Under the pieces are notes generated by a model. It saw only the letters and a program-made list of their open reading frames with translations, was not told the origin of the DNA and did no database searches. Below, piece after piece: positions 1 to 6,061 of a DNA stretch of 7,846 nt. This stretch comes from Pyrinomonadaceae bacterium (lineage in GTDB: Bacteria > Acidobacteriota > Blastocatellia > Pyrinomonadales > Pyrinomonadaceae), in assembly GCA_014379795.1 (NCBI GenBank), contig JACMLC010000421.1, positions 1-7,846 on the forward strand. The letters run 5' to 3'. Each line of letters opens with the position of its first letter. Within the stretch, counting starts at the first letter, position 1. A program made the position numbers and the translations under genes.

Positions 1-1392
1 ACATCTGGATGGCGGGCAATAATTGCCGATGAATTCACTTTCTCAGGCGTGAGAATGGTGACACGAGCCATTTGTGAGCAGTTGCGAACGACCGGAGCGG
101 CTCAAGGCAGCCCCATCATCGTCGGATATGACACGCGCTTTCTGGGCGAGCATTTTGCTGCCGAAAGTGTCAAGGAAGTGGCGGCTGCTGGATTTCGTGC
201 GCTTTTATGCACCGGAGCTACTCCGACGCCCACTATTTCATACGCGATTCGCAGGGAAAAGGCGGCTGGCGGCATTAATTTCACGGCGTCGCACAATCCT
301 CCCGAATATAACGGGATGAAATTTTCTACGGCTGACGGCGCACCTGCCTTGCCGGAAATTACAAAGCGTGTCGAGGGGTTGATTACCGAAATCCAGCAAC
401 GGGGTGAAGAAGACCGCAATGTCTCCGGCGGAAATGAAAGGGTCACAGACTATGATCCTCGCCCCGGATACCTTGCAGACATCGCTGGGAAAGTAAATTT
501 TGAAGTTATTGCACGAGCGGGTGGCCGTTATGCTTACGACCCTTTATGGGGAACGGGACGCGGCTATTTGAACGAAGTCTTAAACATGCATGGCATCGAA
601 GTGGAAACCATACATGACTGGCGCGATGTGATGTTCGGCGGTCGCTCGCCTGAGCCGGATGACGCACACCTAGACGAGCTGCGCGAAGTGATGGCGAAAA
701 ACAACTGCGTAATGGGACTTGCGACGGATGGCGACGGAGACAGGTTCGGGGTGGTTGATGCGGGCGGAGCTTTTATCGCGCCGAACCACTTAATCGCGAT
801 TCTTTTTGATTATCTTGCAGAGTCGCGCGGTTGGAATGAGGGCGTGGCGCGTTCCGTAGCGACTTCGCATCTGGTTGATCGCGTTGCGGAGTCACGCGGG
901 CTTCCGGTGTATGAAACGCCGGTGGGCTTTAAATTTATCGGAGAGCTGATCAATGAAGACAAAATCATTCTCGGAGGCGAAGAATCCGCGGGACTCTCAA
1001 TCAATGGTCACTATCCGGAGAAAGATGGCATCCTTGCGTGTCTGCTTGCAGCGGAGGCGGTTGCGGCGCGCGGCGCGAGCCTGACAGAGCAGCTAGAGGA
1101 TTTGTATAAACGCGTGGGTCGCATTGAGTCTGGCAGAATCGGCGTTCGCCTGACACAAGAGATTGCGGCCTCTCTGTCTGAAAAATTGAAACGTGAGCCA
1201 GCGGAGATTGGCGGTCGTCGCATCGAGCGCACGAACCGCGCGGATGGAGTTAAATTTATGTTTGCCGATGGAGCATGGCTGTTGATGCGTCCGTCCGGTA
1301 CTGAGCCGCTGGTGCGCATCTACGCTGAAGCGGAAACACAACAAGACTTGGAGGTGCTCCTTGAACAAGGCCGCAAATACTTACTGGACTGA
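1..1392 (+). CDS. Phosphoglucomutase/phosphomannomutase family protein, 5' end cut by window edge
   Basis: Alpha-D-phosphohexomutase, a cytosolic enzyme moving phosphate between C1 and C6 of glucose or mannose via a phosphoserine. The reading frame is open from base 1, which encodes TSGWRAIIADEF, the conserved N-terminal substrate loop of the family (normally preceded by a few residues and KFGTSGWR). The gene therefore starts just left of the window; the GTG at 49 is not the true start. All four family motifs are present: the phosphoserine loop TASHNP (serine codon 289-291), the Mg-binding loop DGDGDR (727-744), the sugar-specificity loop GGEESAG (973-993) and the phosphate-binding loop RPSGTEP (1288-1308). 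The visible 463 residues are near full length for the family (about 450-480). Whether glucose or mannose is preferred cannot be told from sequence. The 3' end overlaps the next gene by 32 bases, so the two are probably co-transcribed. Confidence 0.95.
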   Translation, partial: TSGWRAIIADEFTFSGVRMVTRAICEQLRTTGAAQGSPIIVGYDTRFLGEHFAAESVKEVAAAGFRALLCTGATPTPTISYAIRREKAAGGINFTASHNPPEYNGMKFSTADGAPALPEITKRVEGLITEIQQRGEEDRNVSGGNERVTDYDPRPGYLADIAGKVNFEVIARAGGRYAYDPLWGTGRGYLNEVLNMHGIEVETIHDWRDVMFGGRSPEPDDAHLDELREVMAKNNCVMGLATDGDGDRFGVVDAGGAFIAPNHLIAILFDYLAESRGWNEGVARSVATSHLVDRVAESRGLPVYETPVGFKFIGELINEDKIILGGEESAGLSINGHYPEKDGILACLLAAEAVAARGASLTEQLEDLYKRVGRIESGRIGVRLTQEIAASLSEKLKREPAEIGGRRIERTNRADGVKFMFADGAWLLMRPSGTEPLVRIYAEAETQQDLEVLLEQGRKYLLD

Positions 1393-1780
1393 TGATCGCC
1401 TGCGGGCGCAACGTGTCGCCACGCGCACACTTCCTTCTCTGGTTCCGCCGGCGCGCGAGCTGTCGCGCGAGCTAATCGGCACGCGGACAGAGATTCGCCG
1501 GCGCGGCGGGCTTATTCCGTCGTGGGTGGTTTTTACGACGATCATTCTGGCGACGTTCGCGATCTGCGTCTCTGTGACGATGCGCGCGCACGCAGAGAAG
1601 AGCGCGGCATCACAGCAACATCAGATGCTGGCCTCTGAGGTCGAGACTTTACGCGACAGCAATCTCGCGCTGGAGACGGAAGTTGACCGCCTGTACAAAG
1701 ACCCGCGCGCTATCGAATCGGCTGCGCGTGCGCGCCTGAACATGGTGCGCGCTAATGAAATTATTGTGCCCGTCGAATGA
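1361..1780 (+). CDS. FtsB/DivIC-like septum formation initiator protein
   Basis: Predicted small bitopic inner-membrane protein of the cell-division FtsB/DivIC family, which in known systems joins FtsL and FtsQ in the divisome. Of 139 residues, about 1-50 are a basic, cytoplasmic N-terminal extension. Residues 52-73 form one hydrophobic membrane segment (VVFTTIILATFAICVSV core). Residues about 86-113 look like a coiled coil, followed by the family's C-terminal pattern KDPRAIESAARARLNMVRANE. The start is TTG at 1361: it has an excellent Shine-Dalgarno GGAGGT at 1350-1355 with a 5-base spacer, and no ATG or GTG lies in frame before the membrane segment. The start sits inside the phosphohexomutase gene, suggesting translational coupling. 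The N-terminal extension is longer than in E. coli FtsB (about 100 residues in total). Family assignment is by architecture and motif; the exact orthologue (FtsB, DivIC or FtsL) is uncertain. Confidence 0.82.
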   Translation: MNKAANTYWTDDRLRAQRVATRTLPSLVPPARELSRELIGTRTEIRRRGGLIPSWVVFTTIILATFAICVSVTMRAHAEKSAASQQHQMLASEVETLRDSNLALETEVDRLYKDPRAIESAARARLNMVRANEIIVPVE

Positions 1781-1892
1781 GCCGTAGGGGAGGCTCTTTC
1801 CGACTGGAGGCCATCGGGATATGTGCCCTGCCTGTGCCTTCCGCTTGCTTCCCTGCTTTGCTTCCTTCTGTCTAAAGGTTCCTGCCGCTCGT

Positions 1893-1938
1893 GCGCGGCT
1901 CAGGGCTGCCACCCTGAGCCGCGCTCCTCTTTTTTCTT
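1893..1938 (+). terminator. Rho-independent terminator of the phosphohexomutase-ftsB-like operon
   Basis: A perfect 13-bp GC-rich stem pairs 1893-1905 (GCGCGGCTCAGGG) with 1912-1924 around a 6-base loop. It is followed by TCCTCTTTTTTCTT, a T-rich run on the plus strand. It lies 112 bases after the FtsB-like stop codon and before the mutase promoter, so it separates two transcription units. The stretch between 1781 and 1892 is pyrimidine-rich and shows no gene. Confidence 0.9.
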
Positions 1939-1964
1939 GAATGCAATTCTCAAAGAACATGCGG

Positions 1965-1993
1965 TTGACACTCCTTTTGCGGTCAACTAATAT
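1965..1993 (+). promoter_or_regulatory. Consensus sigma-70 type promoter for the acyl-CoA mutase operon
   Basis: A perfect -35 box TTGACA (1965-1970) is followed after exactly 17 bases by the -10 box TAATAT (1988-1993, five of six consensus bases). Transcription would start near base 2000, giving a leader of about 75 bases before the mutase ATG. The -35 box overlaps one arm of an inverted repeat, GTTGAC at 1964-1969 and GTCAAC at 1982-1987, with 12 bases between. This spans the promoter spacer and could be an operator for a repressor; that is inference. Position just after the terminator fits an independent promoter. Confidence 0.8.
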
Positions 1994-2074
1994 CGAACTC
2001 TCTTTAACTTTTTGTGAACAACCGTCGCGCGTTTGAGATGAAACATCAATGCGCCTGAAGCATGAAGGTACGTT

Positions 2075-3757
2075 ATGCCTGAAACAAAAGAGATTGCATC
2101 GCCTGAAGCAGCAGCCGTTGAGCGTTGGGAGCAGGAAACACTCGCGCCCGTTCTGAAGAAGCGTCCTGAAAGAAGTAAACGTTTCGAGAACGTCTCGCTC
2201 GATGAGGTCAATCGTCTCTACACGCCAGCCGATGTCGCCGATGTAGACTTTGAGCAAGACATCGCTTTTCCCGGCGAGTTTCCCTACACGCGCGGCATAC
2301 ATCCGACAGGGTATCGCGGCAAGCTCTGGACGATGCGGCAGTTCGCCGGCTTCGGCACGCCCGAAGAGACGAATGCGCGTTTCAAATATTTGATGAATCA
2401 GGGACAGACGGGGCTTTCGGTGGCTTATGATCTGCCCGCGTTGATGGGCTACGACTCGGACTCGCCATTGTCCGAAGGCGAGGTTGGCAAGTGCGGCGTT
2501 GCGGTCTCCAGCCTCGCCGATATGGAAATTTTGTTTGACGGTATCCCGCTCGAAGAGGTTACGGTCTCACAAACTATCAACGCGCCCGCCTCTATCTTTC
2601 TGGCGATGTACTTGGTGGTTGCAGAGAAGCAGGGCGCGGACTGGAAGAAAATTTCCGGCACACTGCAAAATGATATTTTGAAGGAATACATCGCGCAGAA
2701 GGAATGGATTTATCCGATTCGTCCGGGAATGAAGCTTGTGACGGACACATTTGAGTTCTGCACACAGCATGTGCCTCGCTACAACCCGATTTCCGTGAGC
2801 GGCTATCACATACGCGAAGCCGGAGCGACTGCACTTCAGGAACTGGCATTTACCTTACGCGACGGGCTTGAATATGTTGAATGGGGCGTGCGCGCGGGGC
2901 TTGATGTTGACGAGTTCGTGCCGCGCATCTCTTTCTTCTTTAACGCGCACAACGATTTCTTTGAAGAGATTGCGAAGTATCGCGCGGCTCGCCGCATCTG
3001 GTCGCGCACCATGCGCGAGCGTTTCGGCGCGAAAAGCGAGCGCACTTTGCAGCTCAGGTTTCACACGCAGACGGCGGGCGTCTCGCTCACCGTCCAGCAG
3101 CCTCTCAACAACATCGTGCGCGTGGCGATTCAGGCGCTCGCGGGCGTGCTTGGCGGGACTAACTCGCTTCACACTGACGCATTTGATGAAGCCCTCGCGC
3201 TGCCGACAGACCGCGCTGCGCTCATCGCGCTTCGCACGCAGCAGATCATCGCCGAAGAGACCGGCGTCGCGCATACGATTGACCCGCTCGGCGGCTCTTA
3301 CTTTATCGAATCGCTGACGCAGAAGATGGAAGACGGCGCGATGGATTATTTTGAGAAGATAGACGCGATGGGCGGGATGGTCGAAGCCATAGAAAAAGGT
3401 TTTCCGCAAAGAGAGATACAGGAATCCGCATATCAATATCAGAAAGCCGTCGAGCGCAAGGAGCAAACAATCGTTGGTGTCAACAAATACCAGATGACGG
3501 ATGACGGCACGCAAATCCCGCTTCTCATCATTGATGAAGGAGTGCGCGACAGTCAGGTCGCAAGGCTGAATCAAACGCGCACGCGCCGCGATAAAGGAGC
3601 GGTTGCCAACGCTCTCGAAAAATTGAAGCGTGCAGCAACCGAAAATGAGAATACGATGCCTGCGACCATCGAAGCCGTCGCGGCTTATGCGACGCTCGGC
3701 GAAATCTGCGATGCGTTGCGCGATGTTTACGGATTATACGAGGAACCTGCATTCTAA
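2075..3757 (+). CDS. Cobalamin-dependent acyl-CoA mutase, large (catalytic) subunit, isobutyryl-CoA mutase type
   Basis: Large subunit of a split B12-dependent acyl-CoA mutase, carrying the substrate-binding TIM barrel and lacking the cobalamin domain, which is encoded at 4311. The 560-residue length matches split large subunits (about 520-565). Family landmarks include FPYTRGIHPTGYRG (69-82), RQFAGFG (88-94), YDLPALMGYDSDSP (118-131), NDILKEYIAQKEW (199-211), SGYHIREAG (242-250, with the active-site His245) and SLHTDAFDEALALPT (364-378). Methylmalonyl-CoA mutase has Tyr89 and Arg207 to hold the substrate carboxylate; here they are Phe90 (codon 2342-2344) and Gln208 (2696-2698), the pair known from isobutyryl-CoA mutase. 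Residue 117 is Ala, unlike the Asp of 2-hydroxyisobutyryl-CoA mutase. I therefore infer isobutyryl-CoA/n-butyryl-CoA interconversion; the mutase family itself is certain. Start at ATG 2075 is supported by GAAGG at 2064-2068. It is the first gene of the operon. An automatic label of methylmalonyl-CoA mutase would be likely. Confidence 0.95.
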   Translation: MPETKEIASPEAAAVERWEQETLAPVLKKRPERSKRFENVSLDEVNRLYTPADVADVDFEQDIAFPGEFPYTRGIHPTGYRGKLWTMRQFAGFGTPEETNARFKYLMNQGQTGLSVAYDLPALMGYDSDSPLSEGEVGKCGVAVSSLADMEILFDGIPLEEVTVSQTINAPASIFLAMYLVVAEKQGADWKKISGTLQNDILKEYIAQKEWIYPIRPGMKLVTDTFEFCTQHVPRYNPISVSGYHIREAGATALQELAFTLRDGLEYVEWGVRAGLDVDEFVPRISFFFNAHNDFFEEIAKYRAARRIWSRTMRERFGAKSERTLQLRFHTQTAGVSLTVQQPLNNIVRVAIQALAGVLGGTNSLHTDAFDEALALPTDRAALIALRTQQIIAEETGVAHTIDPLGGSYFIESLTQKMEDGAMDYFEKIDAMGGMVEAIEKGFPQREIQESAYQYQKAVERKEQTIVGVNKYQMTDDGTQIPLLIIDEGVRDSQVARLNQTRTRRDKGAVANALEKLKRAATENENTMPATIEAVAAYATLGEICDALRDVYGLYEEPAF

Positions 3758-3758
3758 A

Positions 3759-4034
3759 ATGAAGCGCACTCCTCACGGCAAGGAAAGGCATGCCGACGCC
3801 GGGCGTCCGGCGAGCGAAGCAGCCAGCGATAGAGAGACTGCAAGCGAGATTTACCTTGATGTGGAAAGCGGCTACTATGTATTCGTTGGCGCGCGTGGTC
3901 GCACACATGTTTTTACTCTTGAAGGCTCACATCATACGAGTTTTCGCACCACCCAGCGGAATCGCCTCGCGCGCCGTGAGATCGGCAAATGGGAACAGAT
4001 AGAAAGGACTGAACTGCCGGAGTCTCTAAAGTAA
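3759..4034 (+). CDS. Small protein of unknown function between the mutase subunits
   Basis: I do not recognise this 91-residue protein. It begins one base after the mutase large-subunit stop codon, on the same strand. Residues 1-28 are polar, charged and probably disordered (KRTPHGKERHADAGRPASEA). Residues about 30-85 look folded, with alternating hydrophobic and aromatic positions typical of beta strands: IYLDVESGYYVFVGARGRTHVF, then HHTSFRTT, then a basic stretch and GKWEQIER. There is no signal peptide, membrane segment or cysteine. It is rich in Arg and His, so a basic protein. No strong ribosome binding site lies at the usual distance (AGGAA at 3741-3745 is 13 bases away), so translation may be coupled to the mutase. 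Position suggests a link with the mutase, but its function is unknown. The reading frame is open through a coding-like region with no better frame on either strand. Confidence 0.65.
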   Translation: MKRTPHGKERHADAGRPASEAASDRETASEIYLDVESGYYVFVGARGRTHVFTLEGSHHTSFRTTQRNRLARREIGKWEQIERTELPESLK

Positions 4035-4055
4035 TTTGATGGGAAATTGGAAACT

Positions 4056-4292
4056 ATGGAAATCATTAGCAACACATCCATAGCATCAGTTGAGTTAGCT
4101 GAAGTGCGCGCTTCGATTGATGAAATCACAACTTACGAAGCCGCTCTCAGCTATCTATTAGAAGCTTTGTCAGCGGAAGAGATTGAGCAACGGCTCAACG
4201 CTTCGCGCGATGAAGTGGAAGGAATGTGTGATGATTTACGCCAGATTATCTCTGTCCTTCAAACTTCAACGCCTGAGCCTATATCCGCGTAA
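4056..4292 (+). CDS. Small acidic helical protein of unknown function
   Basis: A 78-residue protein I do not recognise, in the gap between the other small gene and the cobalamin-binding subunit. It is strongly acidic and apparently all helical: ASVELAEVRASIDEITTYEA, then LSYLLEALSAEEIEQRL, then DEVEGMCDDLRQIISVLQ, with hydrophobic residues spaced for helix packing. The segment SAEEIEQRLNASRDEVEGMC has a loose helix-turn-helix look, but it is too weak to call DNA binding. ATG at 4056 is preferred, with GGA at 4049-4051 close upstream; an in-frame TTG at 4047 would add three residues and have GGGA at 4041-4044 before it. It starts 21 bases after the preceding stop codon and ends 18 bases before the next start. 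The co-directional spacing and open frame support a real gene; a role in mutase assembly or regulation is only a guess. Confidence 0.6.
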   Translation: MEIISNTSIASVELAEVRASIDEITTYEAALSYLLEALSAEEIEQRLNASRDEVEGMCDDLRQIISVLQTSTPEPISA

Positions 4293-4310
4293 GCCCTAGC
4301 GACATTTCAT

Positions 4311-4715
4311 ATGCCTGAAAGAAAAATTCGCGTCCTCGTCGCCAAGCCCGGTCTGGACGGGCATGATCGCGGAGCCAAAGTCATCGCACGCGCGTTGCGC
4401 GACGCCGGGATGGAAGTCATTTATACGGGACTCAGGCAAACGCCTGAGATGATCGCCGCCGCAGCCTTGCAGGAGGATGTTGATGCAGTCGGCGTCTCCA
4501 TTTTGAGCGGGGCGCACAACACGCTCTGCCCGCGCATCATCTCGCTCTTGCGCGAAGAAGGCTTGGATGACTGCCTCGTCCTCGTCGGCGGCATCGTGCC
4601 GCAGGACGACATCGCGCGCCTCAAAGAGCAGGGCGTCTCCGAAGTTTTTCTGCCGGGCACGTCAACTGAAGACATCGTTAAATTCCTGCGCGCCAACGTC
4701 AAGCCACGCGAATGA
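4311..4715 (+). CDS. Cobalamin-binding small subunit of the acyl-CoA mutase
   Basis: This 134-residue protein is a complete B12-binding Rossmann-like domain, the partner of the large subunit at 2075; together they would form the active adenosylcobalamin enzyme. The base-off/His-on signature is intact: KPGLDGHDRGAKV carries D16-x-H18-x-x-G21, with His18 (codon 4362-4364) as the lower axial cobalt ligand. It is followed by S63-I-L65 (GVSILSGAH) and the G93-G94 turn (LVGGIVP), which cradle the dimethylbenzimidazole tail. The C-terminal FLPGTSTEDIVKFL is also typical of the family. Length agrees with stand-alone small subunits (about 130-140). In isobutyryl-CoA mutases and many archaeal methylmalonyl-CoA mutases this domain is likewise a separate gene; here two small genes lie between the subunits. 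No clear Shine-Dalgarno precedes ATG 4311. The stop codon overlaps the next start (ATGA, 4712-4715). Confidence 0.95.
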   Translation: MPERKIRVLVAKPGLDGHDRGAKVIARALRDAGMEVIYTGLRQTPEMIAAAALQEDVDAVGVSILSGAHNTLCPRIISLLREEGLDDCLVLVGGIVPQDDIARLKEQGVSEVFLPGTSTEDIVKFLRANVKPRE

Positions 4716-5317
4716 CTGAGGCCGCAAGCGAAGCAAATTACCGCGCGATTATCACAGAGCATCACGGCTCGCACGCCATCGTTCGCCTTAATCGCCCCGC
4801 TGAGCGCAATTCTCTTTCCGTCAAAATTTTGGAAGAATTAGAAGCGGTCGTCTCTGCGCTCGTTGAGCGCAGAGACATCACAGCCATCATCTTCACAGGC
4901 ACGGGCGATGTCTTCGCTTCGGGCGCGAACATACGCGAACTTTCAGCCCTGACTCCCGAACACGCCAGAGCGTTTGCACATCGCGGCCAGCATCTCTTTC
5001 AAAAAATAGCGGACGCGCCGCAACTTACCATCGCTGCCATCAATGGTTACTGTATGGGCGGCGGGCTTGATCTTGCGCTTTCGTGTAAGCTGCGTTGCGC
5101 TTCATCGGATGCAACTTTCGCGCATCCCGGCGCACGGCTCGGCATCATCACCGGATGGGGAGGGACGCAGCGCCTGCCGCGCCTGATAGGTATATCACGC
5201 GCGCTGGAAATATTCGCGACAGCGCGCCGCCTGACCAGCAGCGAAGCTCACGAGATTGGCCTCGTTAATAAGATCGGCGATCCTGTGATTGATTGCGCCT
5301 TTGAATATCTGAAATGA
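4712..5317 (+). CDS. Short enoyl-CoA hydratase/isomerase (crotonase) family protein, atypical active site
   Basis: Crotonase-fold protein expected to bind an acyl-CoA and stabilise an enolate. Visible landmarks: RLNRPAERNSL (25-35), the CoA/oxyanion segment FASGANIREL (68-77), INGYCMGGGLDLAL (110-123) and GIITGWGGTQRLPRLIG (144-160). In enoyl-CoA hydratase the catalytic Glu144 and Glu164 (rat numbering) fall at Asp120 and Gly140 here (GGGLDLA and HPGARLG), so normal hydratase chemistry is doubtful. The protein stops at 201 residues, against about 255-260 for the family, ending soon after EIGLVNKIGD; the C-terminal helices that help trimerisation and cover the active site are missing. Both ends overlap neighbours by ATGA (4712-4715 and 5314-5317), so the short form appears settled rather than a sequencing break. 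It could be an isomerase-like or non-catalytic partner. Family certain; reaction unknown. Confidence 0.85.
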   Translation: MTEAASEANYRAIITEHHGSHAIVRLNRPAERNSLSVKILEELEAVVSALVERRDITAIIFTGTGDVFASGANIRELSALTPEHARAFAHRGQHLFQKIADAPQLTIAAINGYCMGGGLDLALSCKLRCASSDATFAHPGARLGIITGWGGTQRLPRLIGISRALEIFATARRLTSSEAHEIGLVNKIGDPVIDCAFEYLK

Positions 5318-6060
5318 AAACAGATTCACAGAACAATGTTGACTGCCTCTCGATTCGCAGGCGGCCTAAAGGCTTCCCGCTCATGCGGCAGTGGTGGGGC
5401 AAGCTGCTTTTCATGCACTGGCCGGTAAAAGCGGAATTGCTGCGCCCGCTGATTCCGAGCCGTCTAACCATTGATACTTTTGATGGTGTCGCATGGATCG
5501 GCGTAGTGCCGTTTACGATGTGGGGCATCCGTCCCAGCTTCACGCCGCCATTTCCCGGCCTGAGCGCGTTTCACGAGCTTAACGTGCGCACCTACGTTCA
5601 CTATGACGGCGTGCCCGGCGTCTGGTTCTTCTCGCTCGACGCGGCAAACGCTCCTGCCGTCTGGGCTGCGCGCAACTTTGTCCACCTGCCATACTACAAT
5701 GCGCGCATGGCCTTAGAGCAGCAGGACGACACAATCATTTATTCGTCAACGCGCACACACAAGGCTGCTCCATCCGCTGAATTTAAAGCGACGTGGAGCA
5801 TCGGCGATAAGCTGGAAGAATCCACACCCGAATCGCCGGAGTTTTTTCTGACGGAGCGATACTGCCTGTACACCACGCGGAAAGAGAAGCTCTATCGCCT
5901 CAGAATCTTTCATCCCCCGTGGCCTTTGAGGAAAGCAACTGTTTCAACATTTCATTCGACGATGATCGAATCTCTCGGACTCCCGACACCCGCAGGCGAG
6001 CCGCTGCTGCATTACGCGGAATCATTGAAGGTAGACATCTGGCCTCTAGTGAAAGTGTAA
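5314..6060 (+). CDS. DUF2071/YqjF-like family protein
   Basis: A 248-residue member of the DUF2071 (YqjF-like) family, whose biochemical function is not established. Characteristic segments are all present: MRQWWGKLLFMHWPV (24-38), LIPSRLTIDTFDGVAWIGVVPF (46-67), FHELNVRTYV (86-95), GVWFFSLDAAN (102-112), FFLTERYCLYT (177-187), IFHPPWPL (198-205) and, at the end, LLHYAESLKVDIWPL (231-245). Length matches the family (about 230-260). It is rich in Trp and Tyr, with a beta-barrel-like alternation and no signal peptide, so it is probably cytosolic and might bind a hydrophobic ligand; that is inference. Its ATG overlaps the stop codon of the crotonase-like gene (5314-5317), without its own clear ribosome binding site, which points to translational coupling. 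It is the last gene of the operon; its stop codon lies just outside the hairpin repeat. Confidence 0.9.
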   Translation: MKTDSQNNVDCLSIRRRPKGFPLMRQWWGKLLFMHWPVKAELLRPLIPSRLTIDTFDGVAWIGVVPFTMWGIRPSFTPPFPGLSAFHELNVRTYVHYDGVPGVWFFSLDAANAPAVWAARNFVHLPYYNARMALEQQDDTIIYSSTRTHKAAPSAEFKATWSIGDKLEESTPESPEFFLTERYCLYTTRKEKLYRLRIFHPPWPLRKATVSTFHSTMIESLGLPTPAGEPLLHYAESLKVDIWPLVKV

Positions 6061-6061
6061 G

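Noticed and set aside
49..51. GTG as the start of the phosphohexomutase
   Set aside because: The frame is open back to base 1 and encodes the conserved TSGWR loop, so the gene is cut by the window edge.
1800..1880. Pyrimidine-rich stretch with recurring GCTTCC/TGCTTCC after the FtsB-like gene
   Set aside because: The repeats are short and irregular; it looks like simple biased untranslated sequence and no function could be supported.
1649..2302. Open frame of 217 codons on the minus strand across the FtsB-like gene, intergenic gap and mutase start
   Set aside because: It runs through the terminator and promoter of the plus strand and gives a composition of frequent Arg, Cys and Ser without family motifs; a chance frame is more likely.
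2855..3574. Long open frame of 239 codons on the minus strand inside the mutase gene
   Set aside because: It is antisense to a clearly conserved mutase coding region, has no recognisable motifs, and is explained by GC-rich codon bias of the real gene.
3630..3758. Longer start for the 91-residue unknown protein, inside the mutase gene
   Set aside because: It would overlap the mutase C-terminus by more than 120 bases; the ATG at 3759, one base after the mutase stop codon, is the natural start.
4712..5317. Frameshift or pseudogene explanation for the short crotonase-like gene
   Set aside because: No continuation of the missing C-terminal helices was seen after the stop; an intact DUF2071 gene starts in overlap immediately, so the short form appears genuine in this sequence.
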